Source: Geobacter sp. DSM 9736 (GTDB taxonomy: Bacteria > Desulfobacterota > Desulfuromonadia > Geobacterales > Geobacteraceae). Taken from it: DNA of 64,000 nt. Below, piece after piece: positions 8,746 through 18,282 of the stretch; the first letter of the stretch is position 1; every line of letters begins with the position of its first letter. Under the pieces are notes generated by a model. It had not been told where the DNA came from, searched no databases, and saw only the letters and a list, made by a program, of their open reading frames with translations. The translations under genes were made by a program, and so were the position numbers. The stretch covers positions 2,236,001-2,300,000 of the forward strand of contig NZ_LT896716.1 in the NCBI RefSeq assembly GCF_900187405.1. The letters run 5' to 3'.

Positions 8746-10101
8746 TTACTTCACACTAAGCACCTGTCGTAGCCTCGATGCAACTGAACTAAATATTGTG
8801 GGCTTACTAGCCTCCGCAATTTTAACACTATTGTATTCTTTATACCTGAACGATTCTGGCACGTACGCGGCAAGATCATAATCAAAAGAGATATGCTTTC
8901 CCGTACTTCTTCTGTCTACATTCCGGAAGAACATATCGAGTTTCTTCAACCAATCATCCCTTTGATCCATGAGTGATCCAAAGGACAGAGCCGAAGGATC
9001 ACTCAAGAACTGCTCTAATGTCCTAGCCTCACCAAGACCTTCTCTCTTCTGGTTATAATAATCATTCTCCGATATCATGTAACACGGAGTTTTTAGCATG
9101 TTGCAAAAAACAGCGGTGTGATAGGAGGAAGAAAAAGCAACCCCTCTACCAAAACCGACTAAATCGCTATCTGCATCCTTACACATCGGATCGTGTAAAA
9201 GAGCAAGATGGGCAATATCAATAACCCTGTAATTATTGAAAGGGAAAGAATCCTCTAGGCTAACTATCGATGACAGACTGTCTTTAACTGAGGCGCGGTA
9301 TTCGCTATATGCATTCAGAACAACTGGCTCATGCTGGGCAAAAGTCTCAGACAGGGTCTTTAGAACCTGTTTGAGCCTATCTAGTTCTTTTTTATTTTCC
9401 TCGGTACTATTACAGGTGTATTTAGATGTATTTAGATGAATAAAAATCGGTTGCTGAGGGCCGGCAGTTTGATCATGCGGCTTACGTAATCCCCAAGCGT
9501 CTATAATGTTTGATGCATCATCAAAAGAAAACTCGCACTTAAAGCCACATGAATTGATGATAGCTTGCGATTCGTAATCTCTTGCTCCTATAAGACAGGG
9601 TTTGCATTTTTGGAAATGACTTGCCAGTCTAGATTTAAGCGCAGCGTCTACCTGTTGACCACTAATAACATAGTTATCCACTTTAAAATTTTGAATTAAA
9701 CCCTCTACAAGTTTAAGAAAGTACTCACCCCAATATCTATTAAGAAATCCTCCTCCATACAAGTGCATATTTTTTATTGGAAATGATTTCTCGACAAGGC
9801 ACAGGTTCAGCATTTCCAAATTATTCATGGGATGGTCATGAACGAAGATAAACGCTGCTGCATTAAACCAGTTACGCAAGCGATGCTGAAAATAGTCGTC
9901 CGGTATTGAGTTAATATGGCATATAACAACCGGTGTCAGCTTCGTGACGCTTTCGTGAAACTTAATGGCCTCTTTGAGTTGAAGAATATCACCAAAATTA
10001 TTGTAGCCCAAATATCCGCCGAACAAGATCACCTTAGGTACATCTGTTTGAAGAATATCAGCAGTGTGTTGGTCACCGTACATAAAAATTTTATTCGACA
10101 T
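8746..10101 (-). CDS. Polysaccharide pyruvyl transferase family protein (WcaK-like)
   Basis: The 451-residue protein begins with 'VILFGGYLGYNNFGD', the signature glycine-rich segment of the polysaccharide pyruvyl transferase superfamily, and later shows 'NMHLYGGGFLNRYWGEYF' and 'FGRGVAFSSSYHTAVF', which match the second half of the double Rossmann fold. Such enzymes transfer pyruvate ketals or, in some branches, act as glycosyltransferase-like proteins. Its start overlaps the end of the upstream ABC ATPase gene by 11 bases, so the two are translationally coupled. The exact reaction is uncertain. Confidence 0.75.
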   Translation of the reverse strand: MSNKIFMYGDQHTADILQTDVPKVILFGGYLGYNNFGDILQLKEAIKFHESVTKLTPVVICHINSIPDDYFQHRLRNWFNAAAFIFVHDHPMNNLEMLNLCLVEKSFPIKNMHLYGGGFLNRYWGEYFLKLVEGLIQNFKVDNYVISGQQVDAALKSRLASHFQKCKPCLIGARDYESQAIINSCGFKCEFSFDDASNIIDAWGLRKPHDQTAGPQQPIFIHLNTSKYTCNSTEENKKELDRLKQVLKTLSETFAQHEPVVLNAYSEYRASVKDSLSSIVSLEDSFPFNNYRVIDIAHLALLHDPMCKDADSDLVGFGRGVAFSSSYHTAVFCNMLKTPCYMISENDYYNQKREGLGEARTLEQFLSDPSALSFGSLMDQRDDWLKKLDMFFRNVDRRSTGKHISFDYDLAAYVPESFRYKEYNSVKIAEASKPTIFSSVASRLRQVLSVK

Positions 10102-11377
10102 CTATATGCACCCCGAATTCCTGATAGAATTTGAACCATAGAGGCCTATCCATATCTGCGATTACTTTGAAAGCAGCTGCGGCATCATCCCTATACAGCA
10201 GAATGTTGTCGCCTCTGTCCCATCTGGATACACTATTCAAGCTTAATGCTATGGTGTAGGTTTGTCCGCCGCTCAGCAGCATCTTGCTCCGGAAAGACAC
10301 CGTAGCTACTTGGCCATACTCGAGTGCAATCCCTTTGCGGAACTTGTTAAAGTTACTTTCACCAGTTAAATCAATTCCCAATCTGTCTTTTATCAAGATG
10401 CCGACACTTAAACTGGGAATGTAGATACCGGAAGAAAGTTGAACTTCTATTTCGAAATCCTCACCATGGCATAATTCATCGACTAATTCACCACTATTGT
10501 TAATCACATTCACATGATGAATATGGATACTCTCAGACGTAGTTATATTCTTCGAGGCTTTTTCAACAATAGCAGCATCTAATTTTTGCATGTTACAACT
10601 GCTATCTTTGTGTAAGTATTGACCTGATTTGAGACGGTTATTCTCGAGAAATATTTCGTGCTGGTATGCGTTGGACACTTTGACAGCTTCTTTTATAATT
10701 TTGATACAACCGCCTTCAAGCCAGATGGCAGTGTCACATAAGGCGCGAATCACGTCTGGAGTGTGGCTGACAAAGAGCAGTGTCAGTCCGGATTCCCGCA
10801 TAGCTCGGATTCTTGCAATGCATCGCTGCTGAAACAGGGCGTCACCTACTGATAATGCTTCATCAATGATTAGTATGTCTGGATCAACATTGACTGCAAC
10901 CGCGAACGCCAAGCGAACAAACATTCCACTGGAATAGGTTTTTACCGGCTGCAGTACAAATTCGGAAATATCGGCGAACGCCAGGATATCATCCAGCCGC
11001 TCGTCCATTTCCTCCCGGGTGTAGCCCATAAGCATGCCGTTGAAGTAGATGTTTTCGATGCCAGATAATTCAGGGTTGAAGCCAGCGCCGAGTTCCAGAA
11101 GAGCAGAGATCTTTCCGCCGACTGAAACCTTGCCGGATGTGGGGGTGAGCACCCCGGTGAGTATCTTGAGGAGCGTTGATTTGCCCGAACCATTCTTGCC
11201 AATTATGCCAATCGACTCTCCTTTTTTTACGTCGAAAGTGACATTTTTAAGGGCATAAAAATCATGATGATATTTGCGCCGGATTGGGTCAAGAGACTCC
11301 TTGAACCGTGCGACCGGTGAATCATACAGCTTGTAGATTTTTGTCAGGTTTTCAACCTGTATAATAGCGTCTTGCAT
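10091..11377 (-). CDS. Wzt-type ABC transporter ATP-binding protein for O-polysaccharide export
   Basis: A 428-residue ATPase with Walker A 'GKNGSGKST' (residues 60-68), signature 'YSSGM', Walker B 'ILIIDEAL' and an H-loop 'FVSHTPDV'. After the ATPase domain (about 1-245) there is a C-terminal beta-rich domain (about 285-428) like the Wzt carbohydrate-binding domain that recognises the finished glycan end. It would drive export of lipid-linked polysaccharide across the inner membrane with a Wzm permease. No permease gene is visible nearby: galE lies upstream and the pyruvyltransferase-like gene downstream. It may lie left of the window or be unlinked. Confidence 0.9.
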   Translation of the reverse strand: MQDAIIQVENLTKIYKLYDSPVARFKESLDPIRRKYHHDFYALKNVTFDVKKGESIGIIGKNGSGKSTLLKILTGVLTPTSGKVSVGGKISALLELGAGFNPELSGIENIYFNGMLMGYTREEMDERLDDILAFADISEFVLQPVKTYSSGMFVRLAFAVAVNVDPDILIIDEALSVGDALFQQRCIARIRAMRESGLTLLFVSHTPDVIRALCDTAIWLEGGCIKIIKEAVKVSNAYQHEIFLENNRLKSGQYLHKDSSCNMQKLDAAIVEKASKNITTSESIHIHHVNVINNSGELVDELCHGEDFEIEVQLSSGIYIPSLSVGILIKDRLGIDLTGESNFNKFRKGIALEYGQVATVSFRSKMLLSGGQTYTIALSLNSVSRWDRGDNILLYRDDAAAAFKVIADMDRPLWFKFYQEFGVHIDVE

Positions 11378-11481
11378 TACGTCCTGTTAACAGATCTGCA
11401 CGACAATGGCAGCCTTGGATGTTTTCTTTAGTGCGTCAATTCCCATCCCATCGATATGAGATGAGTGCTAAGGGTCAGGCA

Positions 11482-12456
11482 TTACTTGGTGCTTGCTGTT
11501 TTATGCCATTGCCAGGCTGTATCGAGTATATCTTCGAGATCAGGATATTGCGGCGTCCAGCCCAAAACCGCCTTGGCCTTCTCGGCTGAACCGACTAGTA
11601 TGGGCGGGTCACCTTCTCTTCTACCTGCTATTTCAACCTTTATCTTCTCTCCTGTTATCATGACGGCCTTTTCTATTACGGCATTAACTGAAAAACCATT
11701 CCCGTTGCCTAGGTTGAAGGCACCGCTTCTTCCCCCATTTCGCAAGTATTCTAGCGCTAATAGATGAGCATTTGCAAGATCAGTTACGTGTATATAATCC
11801 CTTATACAAGTGCCGTCAGGAGTGTCGTAATCAATGCCGAATATTGTCACACTACTGCATTTATTTAAAATGGTATTCAGCACCAATGGGATCAGGTGAG
11901 TCTCAGGGTTATGCTGTTCCCCAATATCCCCATCAGGGTCCGCCCCCGCAGCATTGAAATACCGCAGGGAAACATATTTCAATCCATAAGCACGACTATA
12001 ATCGTCCAGTACATGCTCTACCATCAACTTGCTTCGTCCGTAGGGATTGATCGGTGCCTGTGGATGGGACTCATCAATGGGAATCTTTATGGGGATTCCG
12101 TATGTTGCGCATGTTGAGGAGAATACTAGGTGCTTGACATCGGCCTCTGCCATGACTTGCAGCAGATTCAGGGTATTTCTCAAATTGTTCAGGTAATACT
12201 TTTGAGGATCCAAAACTGATTCTCCGACATATGCATATGCAGCGAAATGCATTACCGCCTCAATATTGTACCTCTTAAAGACCAAGCGCAGACTGTCAAT
12301 ATCAGCCAAATCAGCAAGAGTAAAAGTACCCCATTTTACAAATTCTCTGTGCCCGTAAACCAGATTATCGAGAACTACTGTTTCATGGCCATGGGCAGAG
12401 AGGGCCTTGTTTACGTGAGAACCAATGTATCCAGCTCCACCTACAACAAGAATCAT
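11482..12456 (-). CDS. galE: UDP-glucose 4-epimerase
   Basis: An extended short-chain dehydrogenase of 324 residues. It has the NAD-binding 'GGAGYIGSH' (residues 6-14), 'MHFAAYAYVGESV', the 'SSTCATYG' serine/threonine strand and the catalytic 'YGRSK' Tyr-Lys pair, followed by 'LRYFNAAGADPDG', which is diagnostic of GalE. It interconverts UDP-glucose and UDP-galactose (or the N-acetyl forms), supplying galactose donors to the glycosyltransferases nearby. Length is slightly shorter than E. coli GalE but all catalytic elements are present. Confidence 0.95.
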   Translation of the reverse strand: MILVVGGAGYIGSHVNKALSAHGHETVVLDNLVYGHREFVKWGTFTLADLADIDSLRLVFKRYNIEAVMHFAAYAYVGESVLDPQKYYLNNLRNTLNLLQVMAEADVKHLVFSSTCATYGIPIKIPIDESHPQAPINPYGRSKLMVEHVLDDYSRAYGLKYVSLRYFNAAGADPDGDIGEQHNPETHLIPLVLNTILNKCSSVTIFGIDYDTPDGTCIRDYIHVTDLANAHLLALEYLRNGGRSGAFNLGNGNGFSVNAVIEKAVMITGEKIKVEIAGRREGDPPILVGSAEKAKAVLGWTPQYPDLEDILDTAWQWHKTASTK

Positions 12457-12490
12457 TGACCTGTCTCCTATAGTGCATATTCAATAACGG

Positions 12491-12525
12491 AAAAAAAAAG
12501 CGGCTCACCCGAAGGTGGCCGCTTT
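12491..12525 (-). terminator. Rho-independent terminator after the 245-residue secreted protein gene
   Basis: On the minus strand the sequence forms a GC-rich stem (AAAGCGGC with GCCGCTTT, extended by CACC/GGTG) with a short CGAA-like loop, followed by a run of nine T. It lies 34 bases beyond the stop codon of the gene ending at 12559 and before galE, so galE and the polysaccharide genes probably have their own promoter. Confidence 0.85.
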
Positions 12526-12558
12526 ATCATATAATACTCCCTATGTACTTCGATACTA

Positions 12559-13296
12559 TTAATAGGCAGCAAAGCTTGTTCTTTTCCAGGAGTTAGTTCC
12601 CGTGCAGAGATAAAGGAAGCCATTCGGTGCATCGAGAATCATATCACCCGTGGTGCAAGCCGCATTGTTAGCAGGTGCAGCAGGCTGATTCGAGAGGCGG
12701 ATACGACCGTCGCCAGCTATCCTGAGACGCTCCAAACGCGAAACGCTCCCGTTGGCAGTAGTAGCAAACTCGATGTATGTGGGAAGTGATGTCGAGCTGA
12801 TTGTACCTGCATCTACAAGGGCGTTTATTGCCGCAGTATGTCTCATTGCACCACCTGCCATGCCCCCGAATGTAAGGAAACCGAGTCTGTCACCATTCGC
12901 AACGTTGGAAGGCGAAGACTTTGTGCCTTTCGAGAACCTAAACAACATGCCAGAGCCAACTAAACTCCCTCCATTAGCTGCTGCATAGTTATCAGCGGTC
13001 AGAGATACAGCGCCGCTATTATCTAACTCTCTTTCCAAGAGAAATGGTGCAGAAGCTGTTTTGTAATTGACATGGAAGGCAGCAGTAGGAGTATCGATTC
13101 CTATGCCTAAAAAGTTACTAGTATTATTGAACTTAAATGAACCAGGCACCTGAAAATCACCGGTATCCTCGACTACGAACACATCATTTGCCGGTGTAAG
13201 ATTATCCTTAACTACCAGTTTAGGCGCCGCCATTGCCTGTGAAGCCATCACCAGCGCCGACAGCGCTGCAGCTGTTACCAGAACTCGCTTGATCAT
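12559..13296 (-). CDS. Secreted protein with tail-fibre-like repeats, function unknown
   Basis: A 245-residue protein with a clear Sec signal peptide (cleavage near AMA-AP at residues 22-24). The mature part is Gly/Ser/Asn/Thr-rich and includes 'FLGIGIDTPTAAFHV', a motif typical of phage tail-fibre and surface-fibre stalk repeats, and 'LRIAGDGRIRLSNQ'. A Cys pair lies near the C-terminus (CTTGD, YLCTG). GGAGG-like sequence precedes the start and a terminator follows. It directly follows the YVTN propeller gene. No enzyme motif is visible; a surface or extracellular adhesive or structural role is a guess. Confidence 0.7.
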   Translation of the reverse strand: MIKRVLVTAAALSALVMASQAMAAPKLVVKDNLTPANDVFVVEDTGDFQVPGSFKFNNTSNFLGIGIDTPTAAFHVNYKTASAPFLLERELDNSGAVSLTADNYAAANGGSLVGSGMLFRFSKGTKSSPSNVANGDRLGFLTFGGMAGGAMRHTAAINALVDAGTISSTSLPTYIEFATTANGSVSRLERLRIAGDGRIRLSNQPAAPANNAACTTGDMILDAPNGFLYLCTGTNSWKRTSFAAY

Positions 13297-13342
13297 TGTT
13301 TTGCCTCCTTTTTCTCTTTTGATATGTGGTCTTACTTAGCTC

Positions 13343-15115
13343 TTACAGAATGGTAAATGCCCCACTCCCACTGATTGTAATGCTTCCAGAGCTTACAGTG
13401 AACGTCCTGGGAGTTGTAGTTGAAAGAAAGGTCGTGCCGGAAGCAGCCGTCTGGAGTGTTACATTTACCGACCGGTTCGCATTGAATGACCCAGCAGGCT
13501 CATTGGCATAGCTGGCTGCGCAGGTGATCGTGCTTCCTGAAGCAGCAAGATTATACGCCGCCTGCAAAGAATTGACCGGCGCCTGTGGGATCTCCACGAA
13601 CACCGCTTTGACATCGTACGTGCCCGCATCGGCATCATTGCCGTTCATTACAAACGAGCAAGTAGGCCCTGTAGTCCCGCACCCACTTGCAATACTGTAC
13701 ATCAAGCCCTGCCACTCAATGAAATAAACCTTAGAGGCATCATACTCCGCCCTGAGGGTGACGGTATCACCCATCCTGTAGGATGCACTGGCCGAAGTAC
13801 AGCCTGCACCGCAGTCCAGCACAGGAGAAGCCGGCGTACTGACGTATACCCTGCTGTAGCTCCCCGCATTCCCATTGGCCTGCTTCGTTACATTCAGACT
13901 ATAATGTGTCCTCTCGAATGTCGCTGCGATGGAGTTCGGACCTGAGACCGTAGGGAACGTATTGGTCTGAGGGAAGGGAGGCGCTAACGGCGTGGAGTTC
14001 ACCGTCAGGGTCTTCACAGCGAAGTTCGGGTCCGGCGTTATGTTCAGAACCAGGTCCTGTCCCTTTGGCGCAAGGAGCACGCCCGTCGAAGGATTGGTGC
14101 TGATTGGGGTCTGGGGCGTGATCTTTCCGTCACTTCCCGCGCTAATGGTTATCGGGAAGAGTTCAGGACCGGCAAAATTACCGAGGCTCGACGGCTTTAA
14201 GCCGGTACTTGGAGTTGCCAGTTGTGCCTTCGTACCAGGGTCAATAATTGATGCATTATCTTCCAAATGTATCGCAGCAATTACTTTACTGCCATCCGGA
14301 GTGATAGCGATTCCCCTCGGGGAACTGAAAAGTGCAATTTTATCGGCCTCTACGCTGTTGTTGTTCGTATCGATAACCGCAATCCTATCTTCCCCCTGGT
14401 TCGAAACGTACACTTTCGGAACATCCAGAGTAGTTGCAACTCCGAAGGGCATACTTCCGACCGCAACCGTAGCCACGACCGTATTGTTGGCAGTGTCGAT
14501 GACGCTTACGGAACCGCCAAAGCTATTGGCAACATACGCCCGGGTGCCGCGAACAGCAATACCTATGGGAGTAGACCCAACAGTGATGGGCGATCCCGTC
14601 ACCTCCGTCAGGGTATTGTCGAAGACGGATACGGTATTACTGCCGCTGTTTGCGACATATACGCGTGAACCATCTGCATTTACGGCAACACCTTCGGGGT
14701 TGTTACCGGTAGCCACGGAACCGAGTTCAGCTCCGGTCAGGGCATCGAACACCGAGAGTGACCCGTTTTCAAAATTGGAGACGTAGAGCCGTGTTCCCGC
14801 GGGATCGACCGCCAAACCGCGGGGCTTGTAGGTGGTCGGAAAAGTGGTCACGCTGTCGTTCATCGTGTCGATCACCGTGATATTATTGCCGGCAGAATTC
14901 GAGACATAGACGCGGCTACCAAACCTGTTAACGGCGACGCCGTAAGGCTTTTCGGTCGCCGGCAGCGTTATATCCTTGATTTTGCTGTTTGTAGCAAGAT
15001 CAAGAACTGAAACGCTGTGCCCATCTTGGTTTGCCACGTAGGCAAACGGTGATGCATCCGCCAGACTTGCGCATCCCAAAATGCACAGGGCTCCCAACAT
15101 TAGCCGTAAGTACAT
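13343..15115 (-). CDS. Secreted YVTN-type beta-propeller protein
   Basis: The 590-residue protein has a signal peptide (about 1-21) and then a run of about seven 40-45 residue repeats carrying 'VYVSN', 'VYVANSGSNTVSV' and 'VIDTANNTVV' elements, the hallmark of YVTN/lactonase-like seven-bladed propellers. After about residue 325 come two or three beta-sandwich-like domains with 'GSDGKITP' and paired cysteines, similar to Divergent InlB-type repeats. A strong GAGGAGGAAGG site precedes the ATG. Such proteins are usually surface or periplasmic binding scaffolds. The target is unknown. The 224 bases upstream (15116-15339) hold no other recognisable element. Confidence 0.85.
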   Translation of the reverse strand: MYLRLMLGALCILGCASLADASPFAYVANQDGHSVSVLDLATNSKIKDITLPATEKPYGVAVNRFGSRVYVSNSAGNNITVIDTMNDSVTTFPTTYKPRGLAVDPAGTRLYVSNFENGSLSVFDALTGAELGSVATGNNPEGVAVNADGSRVYVANSGSNTVSVFDNTLTEVTGSPITVGSTPIGIAVRGTRAYVANSFGGSVSVIDTANNTVVATVAVGSMPFGVATTLDVPKVYVSNQGEDRIAVIDTNNNSVEADKIALFSSPRGIAITPDGSKVIAAIHLEDNASIIDPGTKAQLATPSTGLKPSSLGNFAGPELFPITISAGSDGKITPQTPISTNPSTGVLLAPKGQDLVLNITPDPNFAVKTLTVNSTPLAPPFPQTNTFPTVSGPNSIAATFERTHYSLNVTKQANGNAGSYSRVYVSTPASPVLDCGAGCTSASASYRMGDTVTLRAEYDASKVYFIEWQGLMYSIASGCGTTGPTCSFVMNGNDADAGTYDVKAVFVEIPQAPVNSLQAAYNLAASGSTITCAASYANEPAGSFNANRSVNVTLQTAASGTTFLSTTTPRTFTVSSGSITISGSGAFTIL

Positions 15116-15339
15116 ACCTTCCTCCTCGAGCGTAACCTGAAATTACGGGGGTGTTATTGCAAATTCGAAACCAAACATCCTGGCCCGACATTAAAGTACT
15201 CCAAACTTCAATTCTTCAGCCTTGCATTCTGCGGCATATTTCCGCACCCTTCCCGTGCTACTGAGGCATCCCTCGATGAGGCATCATACTCCACAGGGGC
15301 AGAATTATTAGAAAGCCTCCTGCAGCGGCAACAGCCGAG

Positions 15340-16983
15340 TTATCCTCCTACCGCCGGAGCACCCAGCAGTTTTTCCAGCTCGCCAGCAAGGGGTGAATTG
15401 AGCGCCTTAAGCCTGTCGGATGCATCCCGGGCTCTCGTCTGGTCACCGAGCTGAATCAGGACAACCCCCATGTTATAAAGGGCGTTAGGGTATTCAGGGG
15501 TTAGCGACAGTGCCATCCTGTAGTAAAAGAGCGCTTCCCGCAGCCGCCCCTGCTGAACAAGGGCTGACCCCAGATTTTCATACGGTACATGGTGATCGGG
15601 TCGAACCTTTATGGCAGCCCGAAGCGTGTTTTCTGCCTCAGTCCACCGACCGCGATCTGCATATGCAGTAGCGAGGGTAAGATAGTTCCGCTGATTGGCG
15701 GGCGCCTTCTGCACGTTATCCCTTGCAAATGCTATGGTGTCGGACCATAGGGCATTACGCTGCCAGGTAAGTCCGGAATAGACGATAATGCCGGCAGTCA
15801 CGGCAGCAACGAGAAGCCGCCGGGGAAGGTTTTTCAGCAGGTCAAGCACTATGACGGCAAAACCGAAGACCGCCATGTAGAGGCGGTGCTCGACGGCAGC
15901 ATCAAGAGGAATGAATGTGGATTCGACCAGGAGGGAAAGGAAAAACCAGGCTATGCCGAAGGAGATGAGTGGCCGCCGGGCCCGGAGGTACCAGGCAAAA
16001 GCAGCAAGCGCAACGAGACCCAAAAAGGCAACTGCATTCTGAGGTGTCAGCACAGCCTGCGCCAGGGGATATCCGTAATCGAAAATCTGCCCGTACGGGA
16101 GAACGAGAAGCCGCATATAGAGCCATAGCACTGAAAATTCAGTCACCAGATAAAGCATCCGAAGGTTCTCCGGCGGCTTTACCAGCTTGACCCCATCCGA
16201 TGAAGGTGCAACAGCCGAAGTTTCCTTGGCTTTTGCCCAGTACTCAGCCCTGGCGGCATGGTTGAAAAGGATTTTCTCATCGGTCCCCACCTGAAGGTAG
16301 GTGTTCCACACGGTCACTAGTATGAAGGGGAGCAGATAGAGAAGCTGCCGCCGCCACCCCTTCTTCGCGTCATTCAGGAAAAACCGCTCGATCAGCAGGA
16401 GAGCAAGGGGCAGCACTACCGCATTCTGTTTTGTCCAGAGAGCGACGACACAGGCTGCCAGAGAAACAAGATACCAGGATAGATGCTCTCCGGAAACGAA
16501 AGGCTTCCCTTTGCCCACGGCCTCTTTTGCCCGGATAAAGCCATACACCGAGAGGAACAGGAAGAGTCCGCACATGCTCGCCATGCGTTGAACGATGTAA
16601 TTGACCGCCTGGGTCTGTATGGGATGGGCAAGAAATATCAGGGCCGTGGCAAGCGGCAAAAGGAAGGACCCGCGGAAGACGCGGCGCGCAATGAGGAATA
16701 CCAGCCACGAGGCTGTTATATGAATTCCTATATTGACGACGTGGTAGCCGGCAACATCAAGTTCACCGAACCGGTAGTTGAGGGCAAAGGATAAAAAAGC
16801 AACACCTCTCGGCTTTATCACGTTCGAGAAGGCGAGGCCGAGATCACGGATAGTATGGTTATCGACGATGTTCTGCATGTCGTCGAAAATCCAGGGTATG
16901 TGGAGTGTCTTGAGGTAAAGGGCGCTTCCTGCCAGGGTAATCAGCAGGAGGCTCAGTAGATTCTGCCGGGTGATCGTGGACAT
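15340..16983 (-). CDS. GT-C-like multi-spanning membrane protein with C-terminal TPRs
   Basis: About 547 residues: roughly ten transmembrane segments in the first 400 residues, then three tetratricopeptide repeats ('LATAYADRGRWTEAENTLRAA', 'ENLGSALVQQGRLREAL', 'NMGVVLIQLGDQTRA' in pieces). Early loops carry 'WIFDDMQNI', an acidic pair typical of GT-C glycosyltransferase active-site loops, and 'HPIQTQAVNYIVQR'. The plan is that of TMTC/DUF1736-type O-mannosyltransferases. The ATG at 16983 is preferred because AGAGGG lies five bases upstream; 17025 has none. A close architectural relative lies at 33528-35159. Likely role: transferring lipid-linked sugar to protein or glycan outside the membrane (inference). 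Confidence 0.8.
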   Translation of the reverse strand: MSTITRQNLLSLLLITLAGSALYLKTLHIPWIFDDMQNIVDNHTIRDLGLAFSNVIKPRGVAFLSFALNYRFGELDVAGYHVVNIGIHITASWLVFLIARRVFRGSFLLPLATALIFLAHPIQTQAVNYIVQRMASMCGLFLFLSVYGFIRAKEAVGKGKPFVSGEHLSWYLVSLAACVVALWTKQNAVVLPLALLLIERFFLNDAKKGWRRQLLYLLPFILVTVWNTYLQVGTDEKILFNHAARAEYWAKAKETSAVAPSSDGVKLVKPPENLRMLYLVTEFSVLWLYMRLLVLPYGQIFDYGYPLAQAVLTPQNAVAFLGLVALAAFAWYLRARRPLISFGIAWFFLSLLVESTFIPLDAAVEHRLYMAVFGFAVIVLDLLKNLPRRLLVAAVTAGIIVYSGLTWQRNALWSDTIAFARDNVQKAPANQRNYLTLATAYADRGRWTEAENTLRAAIKVRPDHHVPYENLGSALVQQGRLREALFYYRMALSLTPEYPNALYNMGVVLIQLGDQTRARDASDRLKALNSPLAGELEKLLGAPAVGG

Positions 16984-17088
16984 CAAACCCTCTAACAGGC
17001 TGTTGAAGAATTCAGGATATTTCAAAAAAGTGAGAAACGCACCCGCAGAAAGTCCCAGGGACCTGCTTAACGGACTCTTCCCGCTGGG

Positions 17089-18282
17089 TCAGGCTCGCTC
17101 ATTATTCAACATCCGGCGATAAATTTCCAGCAGAAGAATTCCGCGTGCGACCCAGGAGTGCTCACGCTCCGACTTCTCACGCACACATGTACCCAGTCTC
17201 GCCATGCGGTCTCCATCTCCGGCAAGTTCCCGAACCTGCCGGGCAAAGTCACCTGCGTCCCCATATTTCGCATAGACACCCGTATCACCCAGGATCTCCC
17301 GGTTAACCGGAGTGTCGAATGCCACGGTGGGAAGAGCGCAAGCCATGTAGTTGAACAGCTTGCCGTTCGCTTCCGTGCGCGAAATTTTCGGAGAGAGGGC
17401 GAGGTCGGCCGCCGAGAGGAAAAAAGGGACGTCCATGTAATCGACCCGGCCGGTAAAAGTGATGCAATCGGAGAGACCTGCCCTTTCCGCTTTTTCCCGG
17501 TATTCCTCCACCGGGAAGCCCATTATCAGATAGTGAAGCGGGCTGCCTGCCGAACGCGACAGGGAGATGGATTCCAGCAGCAGATCGACCCCCTGGTAAC
17601 GGTTCAGAACACCGAGAAAGGCGGCGACGGGCCGATCAAGAGGAAGTTGCAGCTTCCGGCGTGCATCTAGACGCCGGGAAGGAAGCGGCCGAAAGGCATC
17701 CGTGTTCACCCCGTCGATGATCGCCTGCACCCGCCGCGGGTCCACCCCCCAGTTCTCCGTAAGATCCTTCTCCCCCTCTCCGGAACTTGTAACGATGAAG
17801 TCTGACCCCCTGTTCACCAGTCGTTCGACGGAGCCGAAGAGCCGGTACAGTATCCCCTCCTTTTCTATGAAGGAGTGATCCACCATTTCCGACGTCAGGC
17901 TCCCCTGGCAGTCGAACAGCAGCGGACAACGGAAGAGCTTTTTCAGAAGCAGGCCGATAAAGGCCCCCTCGTGGAGATGCGCATGGATTATGTGCGGACG
18001 GAACTCGCGAGCAGTCTTTACAGCCTTAGCAAGGAGAAGAAGGTCAAGGTAGGGCTTGTGCCACGAAGGCCCGGCAGCCAACTTCCGGTACCAGGGAATT
18101 GTGGGAATCCGGCAGGTAGGGATGCCGGGCATGTCCCGGCCGAGATGATAGGTAGCGATGCAAACCTGGTGGCCGAGGGCGATGAGAGTCCGCGCTTCTT
18201 CGTATATCCTCACATGACAGCCGCGGTCAGCGAAGTATGGAGTCGGCGCCAGCATGAGAATTCTCAGGCTGTTATCGTTCAA
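17089..18282 (-). CDS. Glycosyltransferase family 4
   Basis: A 397-residue GT-B enzyme. The N-terminal half has 'MLAPTPYFADRGCHVRI', the donor-free domain with 'HIIHAHLHEGAFIGLLL', and the C-terminal half 'FLGVLNRYQGVDLLLE' and 'EANGKLFNYMACALPTVAF', the EX7E donor-binding motif. It overlaps the preceding GT2 gene by 11 bases, so the two are coupled. The sugar is unknown. Confidence 0.9.
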   Translation of the reverse strand: MNDNSLRILMLAPTPYFADRGCHVRIYEEARTLIALGHQVCIATYHLGRDMPGIPTCRIPTIPWYRKLAAGPSWHKPYLDLLLLAKAVKTAREFRPHIIHAHLHEGAFIGLLLKKLFRCPLLFDCQGSLTSEMVDHSFIEKEGILYRLFGSVERLVNRGSDFIVTSSGEGEKDLTENWGVDPRRVQAIIDGVNTDAFRPLPSRRLDARRKLQLPLDRPVAAFLGVLNRYQGVDLLLESISLSRSAGSPLHYLIMGFPVEEYREKAERAGLSDCITFTGRVDYMDVPFFLSAADLALSPKISRTEANGKLFNYMACALPTVAFDTPVNREILGDTGVYAKYGDAGDFARQVRELAGDGDRMARLGTCVREKSEREHSWVARGILLLEIYRRMLNNERA

